Below, piece by piece: positions 34,222 to 42,437 of a stretch of 49,487 nucleotides of DNA. The notes under the pieces are model-generated. The model did no database searches. It was not told the DNA's origin and worked only from the letters and a program-made list of their open reading frames with translations. Position 1 is the first letter of the stretch. The number at the start of each line of letters is the position of its first letter. The position numbers and the translations under genes are program-made. This stretch comes from Clostridia bacterium (GTDB lineage: Bacteria > Bacillota > Clostridia > TANB77 > CAG-508), in NCBI GenBank assembly GCA_017533795.1, contig JAFWIH010000007.1, forward strand, positions 1-49,487, in the 5' to 3' direction.

Positions 34222-34872
34222 CTACCATCTGTCATTCGGGACGGAGGTTTTTGACAGATTTTCTGTCATTATTCTCCGTCCCTTTTGACAGAATTTACTT
34301 ATAGCTAATCCGTCTCCAACTTCCAGTATTTCTGTTTCTATATTTGGATTCTCTGTAACAAGTTTTATGTATTCTCTTAAATTTCGTACTGCTGTACGTT
34401 GCTTATGTTTATTGTAATCGCTCATTACATATCCTTTATATAAAATATTATCTGCTAGTATTATACCATTTTTATTTATCATTCTTATAGATTCTTTTAA
34501 AAAGAATGGATATTTTCCTTTTGCTGCATCTATAAAGACTACATCATATCTGTTATTCAACGTTGGAAGTATTTCTACAGCATCTCCTTCTAGAATATTT
34601 ATTTTGCCCTCTACTTCTGCTTTTTTTATGTTTTGCCTTGCTTCTTCTACTTTATCTTTTTCTCTTTCTATTGTATCTATTACTCCATCTTTTGATAAAA
34701 ATTCTGAAAAGCATATTGCAGAATACCCCACTGCTGTTCCAATTTCTAATATTCTTTTAGGCTTTAAATCTTTTAAAATTTTAGCAATTACATCTAAAGT
34801 ATCATCCATAATTATTGGAATATGTTCTTTTAGAGCTTTTTGTTTGATTATCTCTAACTCTTTAAGATTCAT
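34222..34872 (-). CDS. trmR: tRNA 5-hydroxyuridine methyltransferase (TrmR-type) with REP-derived tail
   Basis: 216 aa SAM-dependent O-methyltransferase: EIGTAVGYSAICFSEFL, VDTIER-like IDTIERE, DVVFIDAAKGKY, and NGIILADNILYKG. With the U32 neighbour it would make 5-methoxyuridine at tRNA position 34. Start 34872 has AAGGAG 6 nt upstream. Homologues end near DGLAISK; here the last about 20 residues (QKGRRIMTENLSKTSVPNDR-W) are coded by two REP-like palindromes. Confidence 0.85.
   Translation of the reverse strand: MNLKELEIIKQKALKEHIPIIMDDTLDVIAKILKDLKPKRILEIGTAVGYSAICFSEFLSKDGVIDTIEREKDKVEEARQNIKKAEVEGKINILEGDAVEILPTLNNRYDVVFIDAAKGKYPFFLKESIRMINKNGIILADNILYKGYVMSDYNKHKQRTAVRNLREYIKLVTENPNIETEILEVGDGLAISKFCQKGRRIMTENLSKTSVPNDRW
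34229..34293. repeat. Pair of inverted REP-like palindromes
   Basis: Unit 1: CTGTCA (34229-34234) and TGACAG (34252-34257) around GGGACGGAG. Unit 2: TTCTGTCA (34261-34268) and TGACAGAA (34286-34293) around CTCCGTCCC. The two cores (34238-34246 and 34274-34282) are exact reverse complements, so the pair forms one larger head-to-head palindrome. The unit shape recurs at 15129-15162. Confidence 0.75.
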
Positions 34873-34882
34873 TTTTAGCTCC

Positions 34883-35200
34883 TTATCTTTCTTCACTTTC
34901 ATTTCTGATTATATTACGAAATGGGGATTTCTTTTTTTCCTTATACATGTTTTCTATCCAGCCCTCGAAAAATCCTTGAAACCTAGAGTTTGGAAATTCA
35001 CTAAGGAGTTTTTTTAATGCTTCTTCTTTTGGATATCCTAGGTCCTTTAGTTCTTTTATCATATTATGTATTTTTTTTCTATCATTTGTATCATCTTTTC
35101 TTGTTTTAGCTGTTGCTTTATTTCTTGGAGTCTCTTCTCTAGCTATATCATCTGTATATAGATCAGTAGTATGAATATCTCTTCTATATCTATATCTCAT
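34883..35200 (-). CDS. Small basic protein of unknown function
   Basis: 105 aa, soluble and highly charged. It opens MRYRYRRDIHTTDLYTDD and has a helical region KKIHNMIKELKDLGYPKEEALKKLL followed by FEGWIENMYKE. I do not recognise the family. GGAG lies 8 nt before the ATG. It is between typA (16 nt) and trmR (10 nt) and is therefore probably co-transcribed with them. Confidence 0.6.
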   Translation of the reverse strand: MRYRYRRDIHTTDLYTDDIAREETPRNKATAKTRKDDTNDRKKIHNMIKELKDLGYPKEEALKKLLSEFPNSRFQGFFEGWIENMYKEKKKSPFRNIIRNESEER

Positions 35201-35216
35201 ATTTCAATTCTCCTTT

Positions 35217-37037
35217 TTATTTGTTGCTTGCACGTGCTGCTCTTTCTCTTTCTTTACTATCTAATATTTTCTTTCTTAATCTAATTGACTTAGGTGTTAC
35301 TTCAACTAGTTCATCGTCTTCTATAAATTCTATAGCTTTTTCAAGTGACATCTGAATTGGTGGTACTAGTCTTAAAGCTTCATCCGAACCTGACGCTCTA
35401 GTATTTGTTAAATGTTTTTCTTTACATACATTTATGCTTAAGTCTTCTCCTCTTGAATTTAATCCTACAATCATTCCCTCATATACTTCTACACCAGGTC
35501 CAATAAATAATTCTCCTTTGTCTTGTGCATTATACAAGCCATATGTTACTGATTTTCCTGCCTCAAAAGCAACTATAGTTCCTCTAACGCGTGATAAAAC
35601 ATCACCTTTATATGGTTCATAACAGTCAAAAATGTGGTTCATTACTCCCTCGCCTTTTGTGTCTGTTAAGAATTCTGTTCTGTAGCCTATTAATCCTCTT
35701 GCTGGTATTTTAAATTCTACTTTTGTGTGTCCTTCTTCAGCTGGTTCCATGTTTACCATTTCTGCTTTTCTTTGTCCCAATTTTTCTATAACATTTCCTA
35801 TACAGTCGTCAGGAACATTTACAACAAGTCTTTCTATTGGTTCACATTTAACTCCATCTATTTCTTTATAAATAACCTTTGGACGTGATACCAAAAGTTC
35901 AAATCCTTCTCTTCTCATTGTTTCTATAAGTATAGATAAATGAAGTTCACCTCTACCTGATACTTCAAAAGAATCTGGTGAATCTGTTTCTTTTACTCTT
36001 AAAGATACGTTTCTTTCTAACTCTTTAAATAATCTATCTCTAATATGTCTTGAAGTTACAAATTCTCCCTCTTTACCTGCAAATGGTCCGTTATTAACAC
36101 TGAATGTCATAGATACTGTTGGTTCATCAATATCTACAAATGGAATTTTTTCTGGATTATTTAAGTCACATATTGTATCTCCTATATTTATATCTGCAAT
36201 ACCAGAAAGTTCTATAATATCTCCTGCTTTTGCTTCTTCTACTTCAACTTTATTTAGTCCTACATGAGTATATAATTTTGCAATTTTGCCTTGAGCTACT
36301 TTGTCATCACTTTTGCAAATGCTTACTGGCATTCCAACTGTTAATGTCCCCCTTTCTATTCTTCCAACTGCTATTCTTCCAACATAGTCATCATAATCTA
36401 TATTAGAAACTAGCATTTGAGCTGGTCCTTCTTCATCACAATCCGGTGCTTTAATTGTATTTACTATTGTTTCAAACAAACAACTCATATTGTTAGATTC
36501 ATCATCAAGGTTCATTTTTCCAATTCCTTGTTTTGCAGATGCAAATACAACTGGGAAATCAAGTTGTTCATCAGTTGCATCAAGCTCTATAAACAATTCT
36601 ATAACCTGGTCAACAACTTTAAGAGGTTCTGCTCCTGGTCTATCTATTTTATTTATTACAACAATTGGTTTTAAATTTAGTGCAAGAGATTTTTTTAGAA
36701 CTTCTCTTGTTTGTGGCATTGCTCCTTCAAATGCATCAACTAATAAAAGCACTCCGTCAACTGTTTTTAGTACTCTTTCTACTTCGCCACCAAAATCGGC
36801 ATGTCCTGGTGTATCTACTATGTTTATTTTTATATCATTATACATAACAGATGTATTTTTAGAAAGAATAGTGATTCCTCTTTCTTTTTCTAGGTCATTT
36901 GAATCCATTATTCTTTCTTGTACTTGCTCGTTTTCTCTAAATACATGGCTTTGTTTTAATAGTGCATCTACTAGTGTTGTTTTACCATGGTCTACGTGTG
37001 CGATTATTGCTATATTTCTTATTTTTTGATTGTTCAT
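35217..37037 (-). CDS. typA: Ribosome-associated GTPase TypA/BipA
   Basis: 606 aa translational GTPase needed for ribosome assembly and stress or cold growth. G1 IAHVDHGKTT, G2 ERGITI, G3 DTPGHADFGGEVER, and G4 NKIDRPGA are intact. Domains III, V and the TypA-specific C-terminal domain follow (GRGELHLSILIETMRREG, PARGLIGYRTEFLTDTKGEG quoted as ARGLIGYRTEF). AAGG lies before ATG 37037. Confidence 0.97.
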   Translation of the reverse strand: MNNQKIRNIAIIAHVDHGKTTLVDALLKQSHVFRENEQVQERIMDSNDLEKERGITILSKNTSVMYNDIKINIVDTPGHADFGGEVERVLKTVDGVLLLVDAFEGAMPQTREVLKKSLALNLKPIVVINKIDRPGAEPLKVVDQVIELFIELDATDEQLDFPVVFASAKQGIGKMNLDDESNNMSCLFETIVNTIKAPDCDEEGPAQMLVSNIDYDDYVGRIAVGRIERGTLTVGMPVSICKSDDKVAQGKIAKLYTHVGLNKVEVEEAKAGDIIELSGIADINIGDTICDLNNPEKIPFVDIDEPTVSMTFSVNNGPFAGKEGEFVTSRHIRDRLFKELERNVSLRVKETDSPDSFEVSGRGELHLSILIETMRREGFELLVSRPKVIYKEIDGVKCEPIERLVVNVPDDCIGNVIEKLGQRKAEMVNMEPAEEGHTKVEFKIPARGLIGYRTEFLTDTKGEGVMNHIFDCYEPYKGDVLSRVRGTIVAFEAGKSVTYGLYNAQDKGELFIGPGVEVYEGMIVGLNSRGEDLSINVCKEKHLTNTRASGSDEALRLVPPIQMSLEKAIEFIEDDELVEVTPKSIRLRKKILDSKERERAARASNK

Positions 37038-37073
37038 TTTTTTTACCTTCTTTTACTTATTTTCAACTACAAA

Positions 37074-37102
37074 ATTATACAATAAAAATGCTTAATTGTC
37101 AA
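37074..37102 (-). promoter_or_regulatory. Consensus sigma-A promoter of typA
   Basis: TTGACA (37097-37102) and TATAAT (37074-37079) on the minus strand with a 17-nt spacer: a perfect consensus match, 36 nt before the typA start. Confidence 0.85.
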
Positions 37103-37118
37103 TCTATTAAGGTATAAT

Positions 37119-37159
37119 AAAAAAGCGGTCAATACACTATTTTTTTTGACCACTTTTTT
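37119..37159 (-). terminator. Terminator of prepilin-like gene 3
   Basis: Stem AAAAAAG-GGTCAA / TTGACC-CTTTTTT with one mismatched base pair and a 13-nt loop, 8 nt below the stop codon. Confidence 0.85.
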
Positions 37160-37166
37160 ATTCTTA

Positions 37167-38588
37167 CTAATGTGATGATAAATATCCTGGATTTGATTGA
37201 CCACCATCTATGTGTGCATAGGTATAATCCTCAGTTTCATATAAATCATCGTCATTATATGTAGTTCCTTGTTCACCAACCAAAGCATAGCAATTTGAAA
37301 ACATACTATACCCATTTGACGTAAACACAGTCGCATCCCAATTATTTCCTACAATTATTTTTCCAAGTTTATTGCAATTGTTAAAAAACTCGCCACAGCT
37401 TTCAATTTTACTTGTATCAAAATTACTTAAATCTAATACACTAAGTTCACTACAATAATTAAACATACCATCAACGTCTTTCACGCTTGAAGTTTTCCAG
37501 TTTTTAAAAGCTGTTCCATCAACAATTGGTACTTTATTCACTGGTCTATCAGTACTAATTGAAAACATTCGTGACATATCTTCTACTTTACTAACATCCC
37601 AATTTTTTAATGCAGAAATATTATTCAAACTTCCACAATCCATAAACATTTCTGACATATCTGTTACATTTGATGTATTCCAATTATACATTGCATTAAT
37701 ATTAGACAATTTCATACATGCATCAAACATTTCATTCACCCTGGTCACATTATCTGTTTTCCATTCTCTTATTCCATTTAGAGTTTCTATATTTTGAAAA
37801 TCATAAAATAGTCTGCTACAGTCTGAAGGAAAGTATATCTCATCTGCCTCACTCCACCAATATAATGTACCAGAATTAATGTTTAATCCACCAAGAAACC
37901 ATAAATTATATATTGCCTGTTTCCCAACATCTTGTTCAAACCACATATATATTGGTTTATCAGAATTTTCAGTAGAAACGACTGTCCCCTTTTCTTGTGC
38001 TTGAGTACTATTACCTTTAAATTTTTCTATTTTGGTTACTTGTGCTCCAGGTACATTAGAACTGTTCAAATATATAGCTATCCAACCTAACTGTTCTTCA
38101 TTAAGTGAATCTATTGCTTCCTTGTTCATAGCCATCAATTCTTCTTGATTCGTTGTACTCGATAAAAGATTATGTGCAGCAGAACTATCTAGTGTAGCTT
38201 TTGTTAATCCATCCTTTTTTATATTATTTCCATTTTCTAATACTTCTCCACTACTTTCAATTACAAATTTGTAATCTTTTACGCTAACATACAAATCAAA
38301 ATCTTCTCCATCGACAGAAGCTCCATCAACATTGTTTTCTATATTTTCTTTTACTTTAGCAGCACTTAATTTTCCATCTAGTTCATAACTTCCCAACACT
38401 TCTAGTTTTAGTTGATCTTTAATTTCTGCTAATTCAGTTTGTATTTTTGCATCTGAAGCTCTTTGTAATAGTCCATTTTCCCCTGTCAAACTTGTAATTG
38501 TTACTCCTGCTAGAATAAGAAGTACAATTATTGTAATAACTAAAGCTATAAGTGTAATAGCTTTGTTTTGTCTTAAGTAACTTTTCAT
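37167..38588 (-). CDS. Prepilin-like surface protein 3 with BspA/DUF285 repeats
   Basis: 473 aa. The shared module (QNKA/ITLIALVIT, then TSLTGENGLLQRASDAK) has Ala instead of Gly before the expected cut. The stalk is helical to about 120. The C-terminal half carries DUF285/BspA-type 25-residue repeats: WKTDNVTRVNEMFDAC, WNTSNVTDMSEMFMDC, WDVSKVEDMSRMF, WKTSSVKDVDGMFNYC, FDTSKIESCGEFFNNC. BspA repeats mediate binding to host or bacterial surfaces. The protein is likely displayed outside the cell; a binding role is inferred. Confidence 0.88.
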   Translation of the reverse strand: MKSYLRQNKAITLIALVITIIVLLILAGVTITSLTGENGLLQRASDAKIQTELAEIKDQLKLEVLGSYELDGKLSAAKVKENIENNVDGASVDGEDFDLYVSVKDYKFVIESSGEVLENGNNIKKDGLTKATLDSSAAHNLLSSTTNQEELMAMNKEAIDSLNEEQLGWIAIYLNSSNVPGAQVTKIEKFKGNSTQAQEKGTVVSTENSDKPIYMWFEQDVGKQAIYNLWFLGGLNINSGTLYWWSEADEIYFPSDCSRLFYDFQNIETLNGIREWKTDNVTRVNEMFDACMKLSNINAMYNWNTSNVTDMSEMFMDCGSLNNISALKNWDVSKVEDMSRMFSISTDRPVNKVPIVDGTAFKNWKTSSVKDVDGMFNYCSELSVLDLSNFDTSKIESCGEFFNNCNKLGKIIVGNNWDATVFTSNGYSMFSNCYALVGEQGTTYNDDDLYETEDYTYAHIDGGQSNPGYLSSH

Positions 38589-38628
38589 TATTATTCCAAC
38601 CTTTCAATTTTCTTTTATTATAATCTAT

Positions 38629-38656
38629 ATTTATAACATTTTGTACTTTTTGTCAA
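38629..38656 (-). promoter_or_regulatory. Possible promoter of prepilin-like gene 3
   Basis: TTGACA (38651-38656) is a consensus -35. The -10 is less clear: TATAAA at 15-nt spacing or TAAATA at 17 nt. The 11-bp repeat array lies about 57 bp further upstream. Confidence 0.4.
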
Positions 38657-38663
38657 CTCAGAT

Positions 38664-38697
38664 AAGCCCATATATATGAAATATATATACGGGCTTA
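38664..38697 (-). repeat. Inverted repeat between gerW and prepilin-like gene 3
   Basis: AAGCCC with ATATATAT pairs with ATATATAT and GGGCTT around a 3-nt loop (one bulge). It could terminate gerW, but no T-run follows, so it may instead be part of the regulatory region for gene 3. Confidence 0.4.
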
Positions 38698-38701
38698 GGG
38701 T

Positions 38702-38740
38702 TTCTAGCTTTTATTACATTTTTATTACATTTTTATTGCA
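38702..38740 (-). promoter_or_regulatory. 11-bp-phased operator array upstream of prepilin-like gene 3
   Basis: Minus-strand hexamers at 11-bp steps: TGCAAT (38735-38740), TGTAAT (38724-38729), TGTAAT (38713-38718), then CTAGAA with spacer ACCCT. TGTAAT-AAAAA-TGTAAT is an exact match to the WalR consensus. The last TGTAAT is 125 bp before the start, identical to gene 2, and the array begins right at the gerW stop. Confidence 0.6.
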
Positions 38741-38748
38741 TTTTATAA

Positions 38749-39399
38749 TTAGTCATCATACTCAATATAGCCTAATTCGTCTTCATCATCTTTTATAGCA
38801 TTCCTTTCTTCATACTCATATTCGTAGTCTTCCTCTTTTGGTGGCTTTACAGCTTTACGTTTTCTTGTTTGCTTTTCCTGTTTCTCTATTTTTTCCCTTT
38901 TCTCCTTTATTTTTTCTTTTTCTTTTTCAGCCTCTTTCTTAACGTTTTTTTGTATTTCTTTTACTATTTCCTGTGTTTGTTCTTTTTTGTTTTGTATGCA
39001 TTTATTCATTGTTGAATTTGCTTTTTCTATTAATTCTGGAACATAGTCTAGTAGTTTATCCAAACTTGAGGAATGATTTACAGGCAATAATTTAACATTA
39101 TTTCCTTGCACAACTAAAAATGCTATTGGATTTATACTAACTCCTGCTCCTGAACCACCTCCAAATGGTAATCTGTATTGAATGGCTTCTTCTTTATCTT
39201 TTTTAGTATATTCATCTACAGTTTCGCCTTTAAATTCACTTCCTCCTGCAGCAAAACCAAATGATACTTTTGAAATTGGAATTATAATTATATTGTTTGA
39301 GGTTTCAATTGGTTCTCCAATAATTGTATTAACATCTACCATATCTTGTATGCTATTCATAGCTGTAACCATAAGACCTTCTATTGGATGTTCTGACAT
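38749..39399 (-). CDS. gerW: GerW-family sporulation protein (YtfJ)
   Basis: 216 aa. EGLMVTAMNSIQDMVDVNTIIGEPIE (in two parts: LMVTAMNSIQDMVDV, TIIGEPIE), PISKVSFGFAAGGSEF, and GGGSGAGVSINPIAFLVV are diagnostic of GerW/YtfJ, needed for proper spore germination in Bacillus. After about residue 125 the protein adds a long Lys/Glu tail with repeated KEKE blocks not seen in short homologues. It overlaps the DUF2953 gene by 47 nt; the DUF2953-gerW pair is conserved. Confidence 0.9.
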   Translation of the reverse strand: MSEHPIEGLMVTAMNSIQDMVDVNTIIGEPIETSNNIIIIPISKVSFGFAAGGSEFKGETVDEYTKKDKEEAIQYRLPFGGGSGAGVSINPIAFLVVQGNNVKLLPVNHSSSLDKLLDYVPELIEKANSTMNKCIQNKKEQTQEIVKEIQKNVKKEAEKEKEKIKEKREKIEKQEKQTRKRKAVKPPKEEDYEYEYEERNAIKDDEDELGYIEYDD

Positions 39400-39991
39400 T
39401 TTTATTCACTCTTCCTTTCTTATTTAAGATATATATTATATAAATAATATGTATCAATTTTGTTTCGAATATACAATTAAATTCCAAATTAAGTAAATTT
39501 TTGTTTATATATAAAGGTGTTATTGTAAATTTATTATTTTTAGAATTAGCTATTTGTTTTTTTAAGAGCAACCCAAGAATGCTTGAAATTGCAGCCACAA
39601 TGTATGATGTAAGCACTGCATCATCTGTTCCTATATTGGCTACTAAATTAATATAAGTTATTTTAGGTAAATATTTTTTAGCTTTTTTTATATTATTAAG
39701 TTTTAAATTTTTGTTATTTTTTAATGCTTCAAAATCAAATTTTTTTAAGCTAGTTTTTATTTTGTTTTTTATATTCAAGTTTTCTAGCTTTTCTTTTGTA
39801 ATTTGCAAATTTAAAAAACGTACTTTTCTTAATCCCCATAAAGATATTGTTATTTTATAGTCTCTATCTATAAATCTTTCCTTGTATTTTTCAGTTGATA
39901 TTTTAAAATTTCTTATTTCTACTTTTAATGTTGAAAGCAAAATTATTTCTACAATTACTATAGTTAAAAATATTAAAACATAAAAAAACAA
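39353..39991 (-). CDS. DUF2953-family membrane-anchored protein (YtfI)
   Basis: About 212 aa. One N-terminal membrane segment, then LSTLKVEIRNFKISTEKYK-type beta region, GLRKVRFLNLQ, and a second hydrophobic segment (VAAISSILGLLL). It belongs with YtfI, the usual gene before gerW. I prefer a TTG start at 39991, since AGAGGTGA lies 5 nt before it; a GTG at 40000 lies within that site. Role in sporulation is inferred from context. Confidence 0.75.
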   Translation of the reverse strand: MFFYVLIFLTIVIVEIILLSTLKVEIRNFKISTEKYKERFIDRDYKITISLWGLRKVRFLNLQITKEKLENLNIKNKIKTSLKKFDFEALKNNKNLKLNNIKKAKKYLPKITYINLVANIGTDDAVLTSYIVAAISSILGLLLKKQIANSKNNKFTITPLYINKNLLNLEFNCIFETKLIHIIYIIYILNKKGRVNKNVRTSNRRSYGYSYE

Positions 39992-40071
39992 TACTATCAC
40001 CTCTTTTCAAAGGATCTAGTATTATTTTTTCCATTTATTTCTTATTTAATCAATAATTTATATTGTTTTAA

Positions 40072-40833
40072 TTATGCACTTTTTTCAGATTTTGTTTTCT
40101 CAACTGTTATATCTCCAAATGTTTCGTCTTGTTGTGTTTGTACTTTACTTCTTCTTGATAATTCAAGCAATCCAGAAAATGCTGTTACTACTTCTTGTTT
40201 ATTGTGTTTTTTTATAGAAAATAGTTTATTAAATACAAATCTTTTTTGTTTAACTAAAACTTTAACCATTTCTCTAACTTTACTTGCTACAGTATAGGTT
40301 TCTGTAATAGCTATTTTTTCTATATTTTGAGCATTTTGGTTTACCTTTACTTCGTTTATCTGCCATAACTTCTCGTATAAACTTGGTATAATGTCTTTAT
40401 CATAATCGTCTTCTAGTTTTCTTTTAGGCAATTCAATATCTTCTGGCAATCTATAGAATCTATTTGAATAAATCTCAAAATTTTCCTTTAATTTTACACT
40501 TGCATCTTTATATTTCTTATATGCTATTATTCTCCTAATAAGTTCTTCTTCTGTTATTTCTTCTGTTTCTTCATCTTGTTTTGGAAGAAGATTTTTTGAC
40601 TTTAAAAACAATAATGTTGAAGCCATTACTAAAAATTCACTAGCAATTTCAAGATTTAATTCTTCCATTTCTTTTAAAAATTGTATATATTGGTCTGTTA
40701 TATCATTTAAGTTAATATCATATATGTCAAGTTTATTTTTATCTATTAAATGACATAATAAGTCTAGTGGGCCTTCAAAATTATCTATTTTTATAGCATA
40801 TTTATTTGTCTCTAATGTTAGTATGTTTGGCAT
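40072..40833 (-). CDS. scpA: Segregation and condensation protein A
   Basis: 253-aa kleisin of the SMC-ScpAB condensin, bridging the SMC heads for chromosome compaction. It starts with IKIDNFEGPLDLLCHLIDK and has IYDINLNDITDQYIQFL, FLVMASTLLFLKSKNLLP; the C-terminal winged-helix ends in AFSGLLELSRRSKVQTQQ. scpB, which normally follows, is not next to it: only a 71-nt gap separates it from the DUF2953 gene. The ribosome site is GGAG. Confidence 0.95.
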   Translation of the reverse strand: MPNILTLETNKYAIKIDNFEGPLDLLCHLIDKNKLDIYDINLNDITDQYIQFLKEMEELNLEIASEFLVMASTLLFLKSKNLLPKQDEETEEITEEELIRRIIAYKKYKDASVKLKENFEIYSNRFYRLPEDIELPKRKLEDDYDKDIIPSLYEKLWQINEVKVNQNAQNIEKIAITETYTVASKVREMVKVLVKQKRFVFNKLFSIKKHNKQEVVTAFSGLLELSRRSKVQTQQDETFGDITVEKTKSEKSA

Positions 40834-40853
40834 TTCTACTCTCCGTTTTCCTA

Positions 40854-41303
40854 TTATTTCAATTCATCTACAGCAGCTTCTATACTTTCTTGTCTATATC
40901 CTTTTTTATATAAAAACTGTTTTATTTCGTCTATATCCATAGAAGTGGATTTTTTTATAGCAATTCTTGTTGCTGAATTTGTTTCATATTCATCTAGCTC
41001 ATCACTATGATTATACATATAGTCTTCGACTAAGCTTTTATTTAGTCCCTTTGCAAGTAGTTTATATTTTACTTCTTTAAGTGATAGGCTTTTTAGAGCA
41101 ATAAATTCATTTATTGCTCTATCTATGTAATCTTCATCATTTATATAGCCTGCTTCTTTTAAGTATTCTATAATATCTTCTAGCATGTTTTCATCTATTG
41201 TTTTAGAAAACTTGTTTTTTATTTCTTGTTCAGTACGTTTTTTAAACATTATGTACTTTAATACTCTTGTTTTTTCTTTGTCAAATTCTTCTACATTGTA
41301 CAT
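40854..41303 (-). CDS. recX: RecA regulatory protein RecX
   Basis: 149 aa, short form. RecX binds inside the RecA filament groove and limits its activity. Triple-helix repeats are visible: KYIMFKKRTEQEIKNKF, IIEYLKEAGYINDEDYIDRAI, SLKEVKYKLLAKGLNKSLV, and IDEIKQFLYKKGYRQESIEA. It begins 3 nt after the recA stop, the usual recA-recX arrangement. Confidence 0.93.
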   Translation of the reverse strand: MYNVEEFDKEKTRVLKYIMFKKRTEQEIKNKFSKTIDENMLEDIIEYLKEAGYINDEDYIDRAINEFIALKSLSLKEVKYKLLAKGLNKSLVEDYMYNHSDELDEYETNSATRIAIKKSTSMDIDEIKQFLYKKGYRQESIEAAVDELK

Positions 41304-41306
41304 TTA

Positions 41307-42350
41307 TTATTCCTCGTCCTCATCAGGTTCTTTTTCTTCACCTAAACTTTGTTCAAAAGCTTTTGCAAAATTGTCTCTAACTTTTTGCTCAACCTCTTTT
41401 AGGATTTCTGGATTTTCTTGTAGATATTTTTTAACATTTTCTCTACCTTGACCAATTCTATCACCATCATAGCTAAACCAAGAACCGCTCTTTTCTATTA
41501 TGTCTAAGTTTACTGCCATATCAAGTATGTTTCCAGCCTTTGATATTCCTTCTCCATAAACAACGTCAAATTCTGCTTCTCTAAATGGTGGTGCAACTTT
41601 GTTTTTTACAACCTTAACTCTAACTCTATTTCCTTTAAATTCTCCATCTTGTTTAATGTTTTCTATTTTTCTTATGTCTAGTCTTACAGATGCATAGAAT
41701 TTAAGCGCTCTACCACCTGTTGTAGTTTCAGGATTTCCAAACATAACTCCAATTTTTTCTCTTAATTGGTTTATAAATATAAGTACTGTTTTAGATTTAT
41801 TAATAGCTCCTGCTAATTTTCTTAGTGCTTGTGACATCAGCCTTGCTTGAAGTCCCATATGAGAGTCTCCCATATCTCCATCAATTTCTGCCTTTGGAAC
41901 TAAGGCTGCAACAGAGTCAACAACTATAACGTCCAAAGCACCGCTTCTAACTAATGCCTCTGTAATCTCTAATGCTTGCTCACCTGTATCTGGTTGAGAT
42001 ACTATTAAATCATCTATATTTACTCCTAACTTTTTTGCATATACAGGATCTAGTGCATGTTCTGCATCAATAAAAGCAGCTTCTCCACCCATCTTTTGTG
42101 CCTCTGCAACAACATGTAATGCAAGTGTTGTTTTACCAGATGATTCTGGTCCATATATTTCTATAATTCTGCCTCTTGGAACTCCTCCTATACCTAACGC
42201 AATATCCAAACTTAATGCTCCTGTTGGTATTGCTTCTACCTCCATAGCTTTAAATTCTCCTAATTTCATAACAGAACCTTTTCCAAATTGTTTTTCAATT
42301 TGTCCCATTGCCATTTCTAATGCTTTCTTTTTTTCTGTATTTTCTTCCAT
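41307..42350 (-). CDS. recA: Recombinase A
   Basis: 347 aa. DNA strand-exchange and SOS co-protease protein. Walker [11 protein letters not shown], Walker [17 protein letters not shown], loops [18 protein letters not shown] and [22 protein letters not shown] (second quoted as [12 protein letters not shown]) are all intact. The C-terminal tail is acidic (KEPDEDEE). GGAGG lies 8 nt before the ATG. Confidence 0.98.
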   Translation of the reverse strand: MEENTEKKKALEMAMGQIEKQFGKGSVMKLGEFKAMEVEAIPTGALSLDIALGIGGVPRGRIIEIYGPESSGKTTLALHVVAEAQKMGGEAAFIDAEHALDPVYAKKLGVNIDDLIVSQPDTGEQALEITEALVRSGALDVIVVDSVAALVPKAEIDGDMGDSHMGLQARLMSQALRKLAGAINKSKTVLIFINQLREKIGVMFGNPETTTGGRALKFYASVRLDIRKIENIKQDGEFKGNRVRVKVVKNKVAPPFREAEFDVVYGEGISKAGNILDMAVNLDIIEKSGSWFSYDGDRIGQGRENVKKYLQENPEILKEVEQKVRDNFAKAFEQSLGEEKEPDEDEE

Positions 42351-42381
42351 AAATATTCCTCCTAAATTTCTTAAACTTTTG

Positions 42382-42421
42382 TTTGGTATTTTTATTATAT
42401 ACCAAATTTTTGTTTTGTCAA
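42382..42421 (-). promoter_or_regulatory. recA promoter with a palindrome over the -10 box
   Basis: TTGACA (42416-42421) and TATAAT (42394-42399) with a 16-nt spacer: a strong promoter. A perfect 8-bp inverted repeat TTTGGTAT (42382-42389) and ATACCAAA (42399-42406), 9 nt apart, overlaps the -10 box, where a repressor would block RNA polymerase. It is not the known Bacillus LexA box (CGAAC-N4-GTTCG). Confidence 0.55.
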
Positions 42422-42437
42422 TACTTTTTTAAAATTT

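Noticed and set aside
34229..34293. REP pair as a CRISPR fragment
   Set aside because: Only two inverted units with palindromic arms, no regular spacers and no cas genes in the window.
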